From the NCBI GenBank assembly GCA_030159075.1, contig BROG01000073.1:876001-940000 (forward strand): a stretch of 64,000 bases of DNA, read 5' to 3'. This document shows positions 41,260-52,787 of the stretch, piece by piece. The translations under genes were made by a program, and so were the position numbers. The DNA is from Atrina japonica. Lineage: Eukaryota > Mollusca > Bivalvia > Pterioida > Pinnidae. The notes beneath the pieces were generated by a model that made no database searches, was not told the origin of the DNA, and saw only the letters and a list, made by a program, of their open reading frames with translations. Within the stretch, counting starts at the first letter, position 1. Each line of letters opens with the position of its first letter.

Positions 41260-43270
41260 GCCTGCTCGTCCTAAATCTCAATATGTTATATCTAAACTTC
41301 TTAAAATATCTGGGAATGTGCACCCAAATCCCGCCCAATTCCAAGAAATGCAGACCACTCAAACGAATCCAATCTATTCTCACACTTAGTCGATGTTATC
41401 GATGATCTCCAATCAAACCTATCTATAATGCACCTTAATGTACAAAGTTCATTTCCCTAACATGATTTGTTAAATGCAAATCTATATCACTTCGATATTC
41501 TCTGTTTTTCTGAAAGTTGGGTAAGCGACAAAATTCCTAATTCTGAAATAGCTTTCGATGGGTTTGATGTGAATTTTAGAAATGACAGGAAATTTTAGAA
41601 ATGAAACAGTTGTTAGGATCTCCAGAACATGTTGGATATCAATATTGACCACAGAGGACGATACAGTTTTGCATGATGATATAGATAAAACTAATTTATT
41701 GAACATTTTTTTTCTCTTCAATCTACAGTACAGGATATAGGTAAAACATTACCACCCTTTGAAAACAATGTACCCCAAACATTAGATAATGTGTATATAA
41801 CTGATACAGATGTAAATGATGTTTTAAAAATTTTTGATACAAGTAAAGCTCTAGGACCTGACTTAATTAGTCCCAAAATTCTGAAAGAAGCCGCAGATAT
41901 TTTATCTCCGCATATATGTAAACTCTTTAACTTATTGCTTAAGCAGAAACAGTTTCCCACTTCTTGGAAAATTGCTAATGTTGTACCTATACATAAATAA
42001 ATTTATCCAAGCAAAGTAGAAAATTATCGGCCTATTTCTTTATTATGTATATTAGGATAAATTTTTGAAAAATGTGTTCATAAATATGTTCACAATTTTA
42101 TCCTAGCTAACAAATCTCCAAATCAGTCAGGTTTCACGAAAGGTGACTCTGCTGTAAACCAATTATTGTATTTGAATAATGAATTTTCAAAAGCTTTAGA
42201 TCACGAGAAAGAAATTTGGGTAGTATTTTTTTATATTTGTAAAGCGTTGGATCGCATTTGGCACCAGGGATTAATTTACAAAATCAAAAAGTTGGGAATT
42301 AGGGGTAACCTCTTAAATTGGATTGAAAATTACTTGTCCTCATGTAAACAAAAAGTTCTTTTAGATTGTAAAGGATCATCTGTACTATCAATAAATGCTG
42401 GGGTACCCCAGGGATCTATCCTTGGACCTCTTTTCTTCCTAGTCTTTATCAATGATATAGTTCTAGAAGTTGGTTGTTCTATAAAAGTTAAAACTATTTG
42501 CTGACAACACATCTATCTGTATAATAGTAGATATTCCTCACCTAGATGCAATCGAATTATGGTAAACCAAAATCTGAAAAAAAATCCACAAATGGTCAAA
42601 CAAATGGTTGGTCAAATTTAATCCTCAAAAGACTGAAACCCTTCTTAATATTCATAAAATATCCCAGATAAACCAACCACCGCTTTTCATAAATAATGTA
42701 CCTATACAGGAAGTTTCAGAACATAAGCATCTCAGACTTATACTTAACAAATCTTGTCAATGGGTGTCACAAGATGACCTGAGCTTGAGGCTTTTAGTAT
42801 GGATATGAAAAAAACACTTTTTAAGTTTTACACTTTTAATTATTAAAAGAAGCCTCTGGAATACCCTCCCTCAACACATGAAAGAAATTAATTCAATTGA
42901 TGCTTTCAAAAAAGCCATTTCAACAAACCACTCAGAAATTCCAAATTATTATTACATGTATGATGGTAGTCGACTTGGACAAATTTTACATGCTAGACTC
43001 CATATGAAATGTAGCACTCTCAAACAACATATTTTTGATAAGAATATCGAACCCTATCCTTTTTGTATGAGTAATCAAATAAAGTCAAATTCTCATTTTT
43101 TGCTTTCATGTAAACAATATACAAACCAAAGAAACTTACTAAGAAATAAGAAAGAAATAAGATAAGTCATCTGTTAACTCTTGATCTATTGTTATACAGA
43201 AATAGTAGCCTTTCAGACATGGAAAATAAACATATTTTTAATTGTGTCCAAGAATAATTAATTACGGTAG
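41260..43270 (+). pseudogene. LINE ORF2 (endonuclease-RT, CR1/jockey-like) remnant
   Basis: The plus-strand order is an N-terminal LLKISGNVHPNPAQ (41297-41338, a decayed 2A-like motif) and endonuclease fragments (LQSNLSIMHLNVQSSF, LCFSESWVSDKIP, FDGFDVNFRNDR; 41400-41590), with most of the endonuclease deleted. The RT follows: SKALGPDLISPKILKEAADI, KQFPTSWKIANVVPIHK, ENYRPISLL, QSGFTKGDSA and NAGVPQGSILGPLFFLVFIN. A decayed FADDTS region lies near 42495. The C-terminal block 42845-43165 (LWNTLPQHMKEINSIDAFKK, then HARLHMKCSTLKQHIF) ends in a degenerate cysteine motif. Multiple stops and shifts make it inactive. Confidence 0.78.
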
Positions 43271-44664
43271 TACTAAGCCATTCACATAGATACTTTCTCT
43301 CCGATTATTATGTCGAGTTTTATAAGGAAATTGTCACCACATTCTACAACTCAACTCATTTATTACTGTATGACTATTGTTGTTATAGGACTTAAGTACA
43401 TTTTTTCAATACTTAATATATTTGTTATAAACTATTATATCATGTAGGTCTGCCAGGGTAGATTGACACTTCCGGGGTCGGTTGAAAACCAAAACGATAC
43501 AGTCTGCTTTCCGAGGGTGGGTTGTGCAGATGAAACCCATTGCCTTGCATGGGCTTCTTGCAATACTGATTCCTTAATACTTAAGTGACGACAAGTGGTG
43601 GTTTGATTTTGCCTTATTGTGTTTATGGGCATATGTGCCAATTTACCTTGGTATACCTGTACCTTATCATCGACCTCTTGATATTTGCTTTATTGTCTTT
43701 AAATATTGCTACATGCAACGTTCGCCATTCGTTTTCATTCTTTGATGAATCATCTTGAAAATGATATTCTGCATCATCAAATTTCTTGTCTCCTTTTCTG
43801 TCTATACCTTCTTTTCTAACACTTTCTCTTGGCCATCTTGAAGATTTTATAGTGCATTGAAAACAGGGAGATGAATTAATATTAGCAGACTTGCTTTTTT
43901 TTCAAATCCCTAATTGTATTGCATAACTTGTTTATATTTAACAATTTCATTCTCGAACAAAATACCGATTAAACCAAATATAGTCTATTATTGTGTTATT
44001 AGTGTGTGCAAGAAAAAGAGAAAACTAAATGTTCACTTGTTTATTTCATATTTTCTGATTTACATGCAAAATTTTGATTTGTATTTCATTTTGATCTATT
44101 ATTTACGACAGCGATATATTACGATAATCACTGATATTTGTACCACATATAAGATTAGAACCAAATTTTAGTTGTATCGAGACCTGCAGTTATCTATGCT
44201 TTAAAAACAATTGGATGATTAAAAATCATGAAATTTGCTTGCAAAAATAAGATAATACGCAAGTTAATATTTGAAATAAATGATATCACAAGTAGTCGAA
44301 GTAATGTAGATATTTGGTTATAAATATACAAATGAATTAAGCTGTGAATGTCTAAAGATAGAAATTATGAATTACATAGTTTGGAAAGTATAAAGCAACC
44401 ATGTTTATCATCTGATTAATGTTTCTATATAGACTTTGATGTATGATAATTCTTATATACCATAATTGTTTTCTATTGTTGTTCTTTTCAAGATACAAGA
44501 TATTAAAAATGTAAAACTTTTTAGTTAATATGTCAAGTATTATCAATAAATTTAATTGCTTTTCAAGACATCTATCAGTTACTTGAATACAGGAGAGAGA
44601 GAGAGATCTATTACTTTTCACTATTTCTAAAATCAAATATCAGTTACATGTAATTGAAAACAGG

Positions 44665-44699
<35 letters not shown>

Positions 44700-46254
44700 A
44701 TATAGAACAATCCAGATAGACTGAGTGGAGATCTTGTAGAGAGAGAAAAAAGAGGGATAAAGAGAGTGAGAGACATGCTGGAGACAAACATACTTAAAAA
44801 TGGAAGAAAAAAGGAGAGAGAGAGGAGAAAGAAAGATAAAAAGATAATGAGCGTGTGAGAGGACACATAAAAAGAGATAGAAAGACTAAAAGCCAGAGAG
44901 AGAGAGAGAGAGAGAGAGATGAATAGGGTGAGAGAAAAGGGAGAGCAATTTATTAGAAAAATTCAATGTCCATAGATTAAACAAAATAGAAGGTCATAAT
45001 GAAAATGATTTGATATAATTACACTCAAAGGGAACCATACCAAACACTTTTGAATATGCTCTTCAAAATGCTAAATGAAAATGGTTATACCATAAAAAAC
45101 TGACTACACATGTACTAGCTACCACTCCACTCCAGTGTATATAGGTAAATCATGTTGTTGGGAAGTGGGAACTAACCTATTAATCCTATTATGTAATAGG
45201 CCATTTGACAGGTATTTATTTTCTTATCTGCTATTTATCACACATGGCACAACATGCACAAGCAATATATAGAACAATCCATATAAACTGGTGGAATCTT
45301 GTAAACCCGTTCTTGACCTGGACAAGTTTAAATTTTAAGTAATAAAGCATCACATTTAACTTAAAGCGATGAGAGTGGTCGTTCCTACTTGTCACCGTAC
45401 ATATGAGAATATCCAGTGAGAAATGATATGTTTTTCCTGTGCAACTGAAAAGTCAGTAGAATCATCTGTATGATAATCAAAAGGTTACTCCACCCTCCAT
45501 CTTATGTGAATCAGGACCAAATGTATAATATCCTTATCTTTTTATTAGTTTATTTTTATATTATTTGAATTTCATTTAGGACCTATATCTTGAGCATTAT
45601 GTGTAAAGTCAACAAATTTACATGTGCTTAATACTCCAGCTTAATAAACTTTTTTAAGATTACAAGATAAAAACAAACAATTATGCTGCAACTGGACCTG
45701 TTTGTATATTGAATGTTTTGTAAATAATGATGGAATTATTGCTAATTGGAATAAAACATAAACAACGATGGAAATGTTATTAACTTTTTCTAAGATGAGA
45801 CAAATTGACCAAGTAAAAGTTAGAACAAATTTAGAGTTAGTACTTGTACGTATGTTGATAGTTTTCCAAAGTTTTTTCTGAGATTGGTGTTTATTATACA
45901 TGTACATAAGAAACTTTATCAAGACCAGATATATCATGCTGAGAGTCATCATACCTGTGTGCTTCATCTGTCAGTGGGGTGCTGTTCCAATAAACAATAC
46001 CCAGGTGGTCCATGAAATGGTTATTTGATTTTGAATGAACTGTAGTACTAAATGATATAGTCCCAAGTATACTAAATGAAAAAACTGTCTGTTATACAAT
46101 GTACAATACAGTTATATCTAGATTTCTCGATTTTAGAAATTGACAATTAAATTTCAAAATTAAAAACAACAAAATAAATTAAAACATAAAATCAGAGTCA
46201 ATTTGTGATAAAGGAAGGAGATAATTTAAAATTCTATATATTGCTGGTTCTCTG
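43271..46254. other. AT-rich interval with GA-rich repeats, no gene seen
   Basis: Contains GA simple repeats near 44595-44606, 44665-44697 and 44895-44922 within a GA-rich block (44590-44945). Two diverged local copies of TATAGAACAATCCA lie near 44700 and 45269. It also contains the second member of the duplication with 35470-35665. The segment 45365-45530 resembles 60900-61070 (both have GATAATCA and TTACTCCACCC). Minus-strand open frames of 77-108 residues look like chance frames. Confidence 0.5.
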
Positions 46255-46262
46255 TTGCATAC

Positions 46263-46790
46263 CAAATTGTCCTACACCCTTGCCCATTTCCTCTGCTGTA
46301 TAGATCTATCCATTTGTCTCACACCCTTGCCAATTTTCCCTGCTGCCTATCTATTTGCCCTACACCTTTGCATATTTCCTTTTCTTCCTATCGTTTGTCC
46401 TACACCCTTGCCTATTTCCCCTGCTGCCATTCCATTTGTCCTGTACCATTGCCTATCTCCATTGGTGCCTACATATTTGTCTTATACCCTTGCATATTAC
46501 CCATACTGCCTATCCATTTTTCCTATTCCCTTGCCTATTTCCGTTGCTGCCTACCCATTTGTCCTATGCCGTTGTCTTTTTCTATTGCTGGCTACCCATT
46601 TGTCCTACACCCTTTCCCAATTTCCATTGCTACCTTCCCATTTGTCTTATTTGTGCCTACATGTATTTCCCTTGCTGCCTATAACTACCCATTTGTCTTA
46701 TGCCCTTGCTTGCATATTTTCCCAGCTGCTAACCCATTTTTCCTATGCCCTTTCCCATTTCTCCTGCTGTCCTATGAGTACGCCCTTCCC
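46263..46790. repeat. Minisatellite, unit about 42 bp
   Basis: About 12 diverged units with the core CCATTTGTCCTACACCCTTG followed by CCTATTTCC and TTGCTGCCTA. Because the unit is near a multiple of three, all plus frames stay open (up to 215 residues). The predicted proteins are just the repeat (F-V-L-H-P-C-L-F type) and not evidence of a gene. Confidence 0.85.
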
Positions 46791-46799
46791 TACATGTAC

Positions 46800-49739
46800 T
46801 TCAAATGTAAACTGTAATCTTGTGGCACAAGATACTTTGGAAATGAATTTGACATTGATTGAAAGTTTAATGCATTTAGTTCAAAGATTTAATCTCTGCT
46901 AAAAGTGCATCTGAAATACATGTGCATAACAAAAAATTAACATGTGCATCACAACATTTTATCGCCATATAAAAGCTTTATTTTAACTTCTAAACCTCTT
47001 GAATTTTAAAGCATTAGTAATCTCTGTCACTGCACAGTGAATGAAAGATTTGCATTGAATCGATGATTGTCTTGTAATAAATGCACGTAGCAGTCTTACA
47101 TAATTCATTTTTGTACATTGCCGTTAAACATGGATAGATTGATGTGCAATTTTTCTACTCTCCATGGTTGAATGTCTGCAGAACGTTTGAGCCTCTAGTT
47201 TGAGTATTACATTATTGTCTTTAGAGATCTCCCCATATCTGCGACTAAAATGTAGTGTCTCAAGACAGGTGTCTCATCAGGTTTTATTTGCAGATATATT
47301 TAACCAAATCATTTTAATGTGGTCTCTAAAGACTAACAGAATCTAACGCCACTTTGAGGTAGGGATGGTGAAATCTCAATCTGAGTGCACACAATTTTGT
47401 TTGTCCATGATGAGGCTTGCTGACTAACAAAATTTTGTGCACGACTTTATTGACTTTTTAAGCTCACCTGACCTAAAGGTTACCTGCTGAGCTAGCACTA
47501 TTCTGATAGAAAAGCACCTGGTGTCTGTCTGTAAGTTTTTATCTAAATTTTCAAATTCTTCTCAAGTGTTGCTGGACCAATTCCAAACAAAGTATCCTTC
47601 AGTTAAGGGCTTTTAAGTTTGCTCAATTCATTCCCCTTGTTCAGTTATTAACAATGACCCAGAACAAACTAGTATTAAATGTGATTTTTGAAATTTTTAT
47701 TTTTGAAAGCGCAAGATCGATTCAATAATTTTGCATGTATAGTATCTTTATGGGGTCAATATTCAGATTTGTACTAAAGAATTTCAATATACCGTAAAAA
47801 CTAGTGCGCTTATTTTTGTTTTCCAAATATTTGTTATGATGAAGATGAAAATATTCTCCTTTTTTAAAATTTTTACTCTTGATATTTGTCCTGTAAGGCA
47901 ATCTTCTGTTACATATATGTTTATTTGGGAAAGGTCATTATCAGCTCAGCGTCGTTAAACCACGGTCCAGAATTGCTATGCTCTTATCTACCTGTGGTGT
48001 CATGCGACTGAAGTCTCTGGTACATATTTTTATTATTCAAGAACCCTCATCCAATGCAAGTTAACAGTGCTTGCATGCGTCAACAGATCAGATTGAGGCT
48101 TTTAAACAATTTCCATATCGCTATAACTTCTATTGTGATTGGATAAATTAGACAATACCTTCTCCTCTTAAATATTCATTAGCTATGAGAGATTTCAGTC
48201 GCATGAGACCATGGGTAGGAAAGAGCATAGTGATTCTGGACCATGGTTTTATGTTGGAAAAAGCATAGCAATTTCAGACCATGGTTTTATGAGGATGCTG
48301 CCAGCTATGTGGCTTACAAGCTTCTCAATCTCATTTAGTTTTGCTCAGGTGTAATTTTATAACTTTAAGATCATTGAAAAAGGGTAAGGATTACTTTAGG
48401 TATACAATGAAACATTGCTACGAAAACTAATTTGAAGTGAGTTGATGAATGGGATGGTCTCTTAATTGAGGACTTCCTTAATATTTATCATGCTGATAAA
48501 GAAATTTTCAGGCGACTATAGTATATAATTTTGGGATGAAATGTGATGTGGCCTCTTAAGTGAAGTGGTGTTGGACAGTAATTAAAAGTATATTACATAA
48601 CAATGTACTTAGACATTCTCCCTTCAGATGATCATGTGAAAAATTGTGTTTATCATCATTTGATAATAAAACTGATCCCTTTGTTTGTCTGTCAATCTAT
48701 CTGTTAGTAGCATTCTGGAAACCCTCAACTTTAGTTACTAAATTTGGTATACATGTATTGTGTTATGTCAATAAGATCTCAGATTTGTTTGATGTATTGC
48801 GTTATGTCAATAAGATCTCAAATTGGTTTGATAATTGACAGCATTTGACAATATTTTTTAAAGTTATTGTACCTTAAATCTTTATGAATGACTTAGTTTT
48901 ATGACTGACTTAGTTTCTCAAAGACATATAGTTAATGATATGGTTTTAATCTATTTCATTTGTCAGAAGTTGATATCACCAAAAATATTTTGCACTGAAC
49001 TATACAATAATTCAAAAGGGTAACCAATGTCAGAAGAACCATAAACCTTACCCTCAGTGCGGGTGTCAAGGTCAAAGCTCCTTCAGTCCTTGGAGATTTT
49101 TTGTTTATAACATTTGCTCTAATTCTATCAATAAATCCTCAGGATGACTCATCAAGTTCAGATTATTTCTCTTAAACCAAAGCAATAATGGTATAGAGAA
49201 AATACAATATACAAATTTATAGTACATGTCACTGTGTTACATCACAAGGTAGTATACATGTATATATAAAAGTAGTATTGTTAAATATTTAAATATGGAT
49301 GTGTACAGGAGGAAAGAAAAAAGTTAGACAGTACTTTCACGAATGTAAAGACTGACACTGAGTAATTTTCTTTCACCAATATCAATTATTCAGTTATTGA
49401 TGATAATTTGTTTACAGACTTAACACTATGCAACAAGTGGTTTAAACAACTGCTCCTTGGGCTATGCCCTCAGAGACAGTAATTGTTGTGTAACCCATTA
49501 TACATTGTTTGCCTAAAGCTACTTTTTATATGTAAGACTGTTAAAACAAACACACAAATAATTTAAAAAATCACAAATGTTTGCCTAAAGCTACTACAAA
49601 TGTATGTGTATGTTTAGTGTACTTGCATCATTTTGCATGATTTTATTTATGTAAGATATTGCACGTTTTTCTGAAGCAGACTGATTTTATATCCATTTAA
49701 TGCAAATTTAAGACATTTTGTAATAGACATAAGTGATAT
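46800..49739. other. Interval with no recognised gene; MITE-like palindrome inside
   Basis: Ordinary AT-rich sequence apart from the inverted repeat at 47955-48250. A short local duplication, TGCGTTATGTCAATAAGATCTCA-like, lies near 48758-48782 and 48798-48820. No coding or RNA gene is recognised. Confidence 0.5.
47955..48250. mobile_element. MITE-like inverted-repeat element
   Basis: The left arm 47955-48018 (AAACCACGGTCCAGAATTGC ... ATGCGACTGAAGTCTCT) is matched by the reverse complement of 48188-48250 (AGAGATTTCAGTCGCATGAG ... GGACCATGGTTTT) over about 62 bp with roughly eight mismatches. The core of about 170 bp is non-coding. A third partial arm (AAGCATAGCAATTTCAGACC) follows at about 48258-48290. 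Confidence 0.7.
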
Positions 49740-49799
49740 GTTTTTATCCCCCTGAAAAAATTTTGGGGAATATAGCCGTCATGTGGGATGTTCATCCAT

Positions 49800-50515
49800 C
49801 CATCTGTCCGTCTTGTTTTCGGACCATAACCTCAGATTGCCTGTGAAGTTTGCATGATGCTAGGGAGCTGAGTTTTGGTATACAAGTTCCTCTGTGGGGT
49901 ACTAAGATTCCTATTGATTTTGGGTTATGTCCATCAAAGGTTAAGGTCACTGTTGCATTAGATAGATTTTCTTTATCACTGTTGCATTAGATAGATTTTC
50001 TTTATGCTTTCTGGTTTCCAGACCATTACTTCAGATTGCATGATGCTAGGGAGCTGATTTTTGGTAAAGCTTCTCTGCAGGGTACTAAAAAACCGAGGGT
50101 CAGGTCCATCAAAGGCCAAAATTACAGTTGCGTTAGATAGATTTTCTTTATGCTTTCTGGTTTCTGATCCATAACTTCAGATTGCATGATGCTAGGGAGC
50201 TGATTTCTGGTATACAAGTTCCTCTGCAGGGTACTAAGAACGCTATTGATTTTGGGTCAGGTCCATCAAAGGTCAAGGTCACAGTTGCATTAGATAGATT
50301 TTCTTTATACTTTCTCATTCCTGGACAATAATTTCAGATTGCATGATGCTTGTGTGTTGATTTTTTGTATACAAGTTCCACTGCAGGGTACAAAGAACCT
50401 TATTGAATTTGGGTCAGGTCCACCAAAGGTCAAGGTCACAGTTTTGTTACATAGATTTTTATTATACTTTCTCGTTATTGCATGATGGAAGGAAGCTCAT
50501 TTTTGGTATACCTTC
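49800..50515. repeat. Tandem repeat, unit about 150-200 bp, four to five copies
   Basis: Anchors CAGATTGCATGATGCTAGGG (near 49835 as a variant, 50033, 50179 and, diverged, 50336) and GTTGCATTAGATAGATTTTC (near 49951, 49982, 50130 and 50285) recur in order. Units are 75-85% alike by eye. No open frame of interest. Confidence 0.75.
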
Positions 50516-51017
50516 TATACCTATACACCTGTGTACCTGTACCTTACATATGTAATTAAAGAATGATTTGTTCATATGTTGTTCGAGGGCATTGGGTCCC
50601 AGATCAAGGTCATAGGCACAACAGAAGACTAAAATGCTACTTTTCTTTAAAATTGTTTACTTTTTGTTCTCAATGCCTGGTTGCTTGGAACAGTAACTAT
50701 AGAATGTCGTACATGTATATAATTTCTTATAAACTCAAACCTGCAAGACCTTTCATGTTACTAAAATTTGTTCCCCATAAGTTTTCTACACTTATACATG
50801 TATTCATTGAATACTTTTTTTAACATCAAGCACATTGATAAAACATCTAACAATTAGACCTATGGCTCTACCATCTTACAAACCTATTCCAATTCACACA
50901 GAATAGTAACAAATTTTGCTGCCCCTTCATTAACATCACAGTATTATTTGCAACAATCCAACAAAAATGCCACTTTCCCTTTTTCAAGGGGATATGCTGC
51001 CCCTGGCGGCTGTCTCG

Positions 51018-51310
51018 TTTATCATCCATAGTTCTGGTTATTGTGGACAGTGGGATTGATTACACATCCATAATCCTGGTAAGTGTGGACGGCTGGATTG
51101 ATTACAGTTTACACATCCATAATCCTGGTAAGTGTGGACGGCTGGATTGATTACACATCCATAATCCTGGTAAGTGTGGACGGCTGGATTGATTACAGTT
51201 TACACATCCATAATCCTGGTAAGTGTGGACGGCTGGATTGATTACACATCCATAATCCTGGTAAGTGTGGACGGCTGGATTGATTACACATCCATAAACC
51301 TGGTAAGTGT
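51018..51310. repeat. Minisatellite, units of 43 and 52 bp
   Basis: Six good copies and one degenerate copy of TTACACATCCATAATCCTGG followed by TAAGTGTGGACGGCTGGATT. Spacing alternates between about 43 and 52 bp because some units carry an extra TTACAGTTT, so the higher-order period is about 95 bp. Each unit includes CTGGTAAGT, a good match to a 5' splice site. Confidence 0.9.
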
Positions 51311-51944
51311 AGACATTCATCAGACAAAATTCACACCACATGAAGCCAGTAAATTATGCCAAGTTATTTGTGAGATATTTTGAATTGTGTTTAACTCCTT
51401 TAGATTTGAACTCGTCCATTTCAAACAATGGTTAAATCCACTTTAATATGTATGATTTACAATCTAAATTTTATAATAATTTTACATGCAATGTGAACTT
51501 GTTCACACCAGAATTCTAGCAGTAGATTACCCTGTTTACTGATTTGGGTGAGTCACCACATGGGGTGAGTTAATTTTTAACTTTAGTACATGTGTCATTA
51601 CAGCTAGCTGTAGCTTCCAAAAAATCAGGATTACATTTCTGAAAAAAAAATCTCAAAGGTAAAATTTTATTGTTTTAACTAAATTACTTATGAATTTTTG
51701 TTTTTTTGTGAAAATAAGGCTAATTTATATGAAAATATTGTAAAATAAGCATTGCATAAGTATCAATATCATGCTTGACATGTTATGTTTTGCTTTTGAA
51801 GTGTAAGTCTCAGGTATTTGAAATTAGTTCTAAATTATGTACAGTGGAACCTGGCCTAAATATCACCTCACTTAGGAGACCACCTCACATTTCAGACAAG
51901 TCTGATGATAAATAATGAAAAAGGTACAGAACAACTTTAGAGAC

Positions 51945-52742
51945 CATCTCACTAGTCACTAATCAGATCACTTTGAGTTAGTCAGTAAGATGGTCTTAAT
52001 AGCAAGATTCCACTGTAATACTTCACTAATCAGACCATTTTGAGTCAGTCAGTAAGATGGTCTTAATAGCAAGATTCCACTGTAACACTTCACTAATCAG
52101 ACCATTTTGAGTCAGTAAGATGGTCTTAATAGCAAGATTCCACTGTAACACCTCACTAATCAGACCATTTTGAGTCAGTCAGTAAGATGGTCTTAATAGC
52201 AAGATTCCACTGTAATACTTCACTAATCAGACCATTTTGAGTCAGTCAGTAAGATGGTCTTAATAGCAAGATTCCACTGTAACACCTCACTAATCAGACC
52301 ATTTTGAGTCAGTCAGTAAGATGGTCTTAATAGCAAGATTCCACTGTAACACCTCACTAATCAGACCATTTTGAGTCAGTCAGTAAGATGGTCTTAATAG
52401 CAAGAATCCACTGTAACACCTCACTAATCAGACCATTTTGAGTCAGTCAGTAAGATGGTCTTAATAGCAAGATTCCACTGTAACACTTCACTAATCAGAC
52501 CATTTTGAGTCAGTCAGTAAGATGGTCTTAATAGCAAGATTCCACTGTAACACTTCACTAATCAGACCATTTTGAGTCAGTCAGTAAGATGATCTTAATA
52601 GCAAGATTCCACTGTAACACTTCACTAATCAGACCATTTTGAGTCAGTCAGTAAGATGGTCTTAATAGCAAGATTCCACTGTAACACCTCACTAATCAGA
52701 TCACTTTGAGTCAGTATATTGGTCTTAATAGCAAGATTATAC
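51945..52742. repeat. Minisatellite, unit 68 bp, about 11-12 copies
   Basis: The unit reads CACTAATCAGACCATTTTGA, GTCAGTCAGTAAGATGGTCT, TAATAGCAAGATTCCACTGT, AACACCT. Copies are nearly identical except at the two edges, where decayed units are seen (51945-52015 and 52690-52742), as expected for an array homogenised from the centre. Confidence 0.93.
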
Positions 52743-52787
52743 TATGCCATGGGTTAAGTCTAAATTATGAACACTTAGGTCTATAGC

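Noticed and set aside
46255..46902. 215-residue hydrophobic 'multi-span membrane protein'
   Set aside because: It is the translation of a roughly 42-bp tandem repeat, and all three plus frames are open with similar content.
51018..52742. CRISPR-like spacing of repeats
   Set aside because: The repeats are contiguous tandem minisatellites without unique spacers, in a eukaryotic context.
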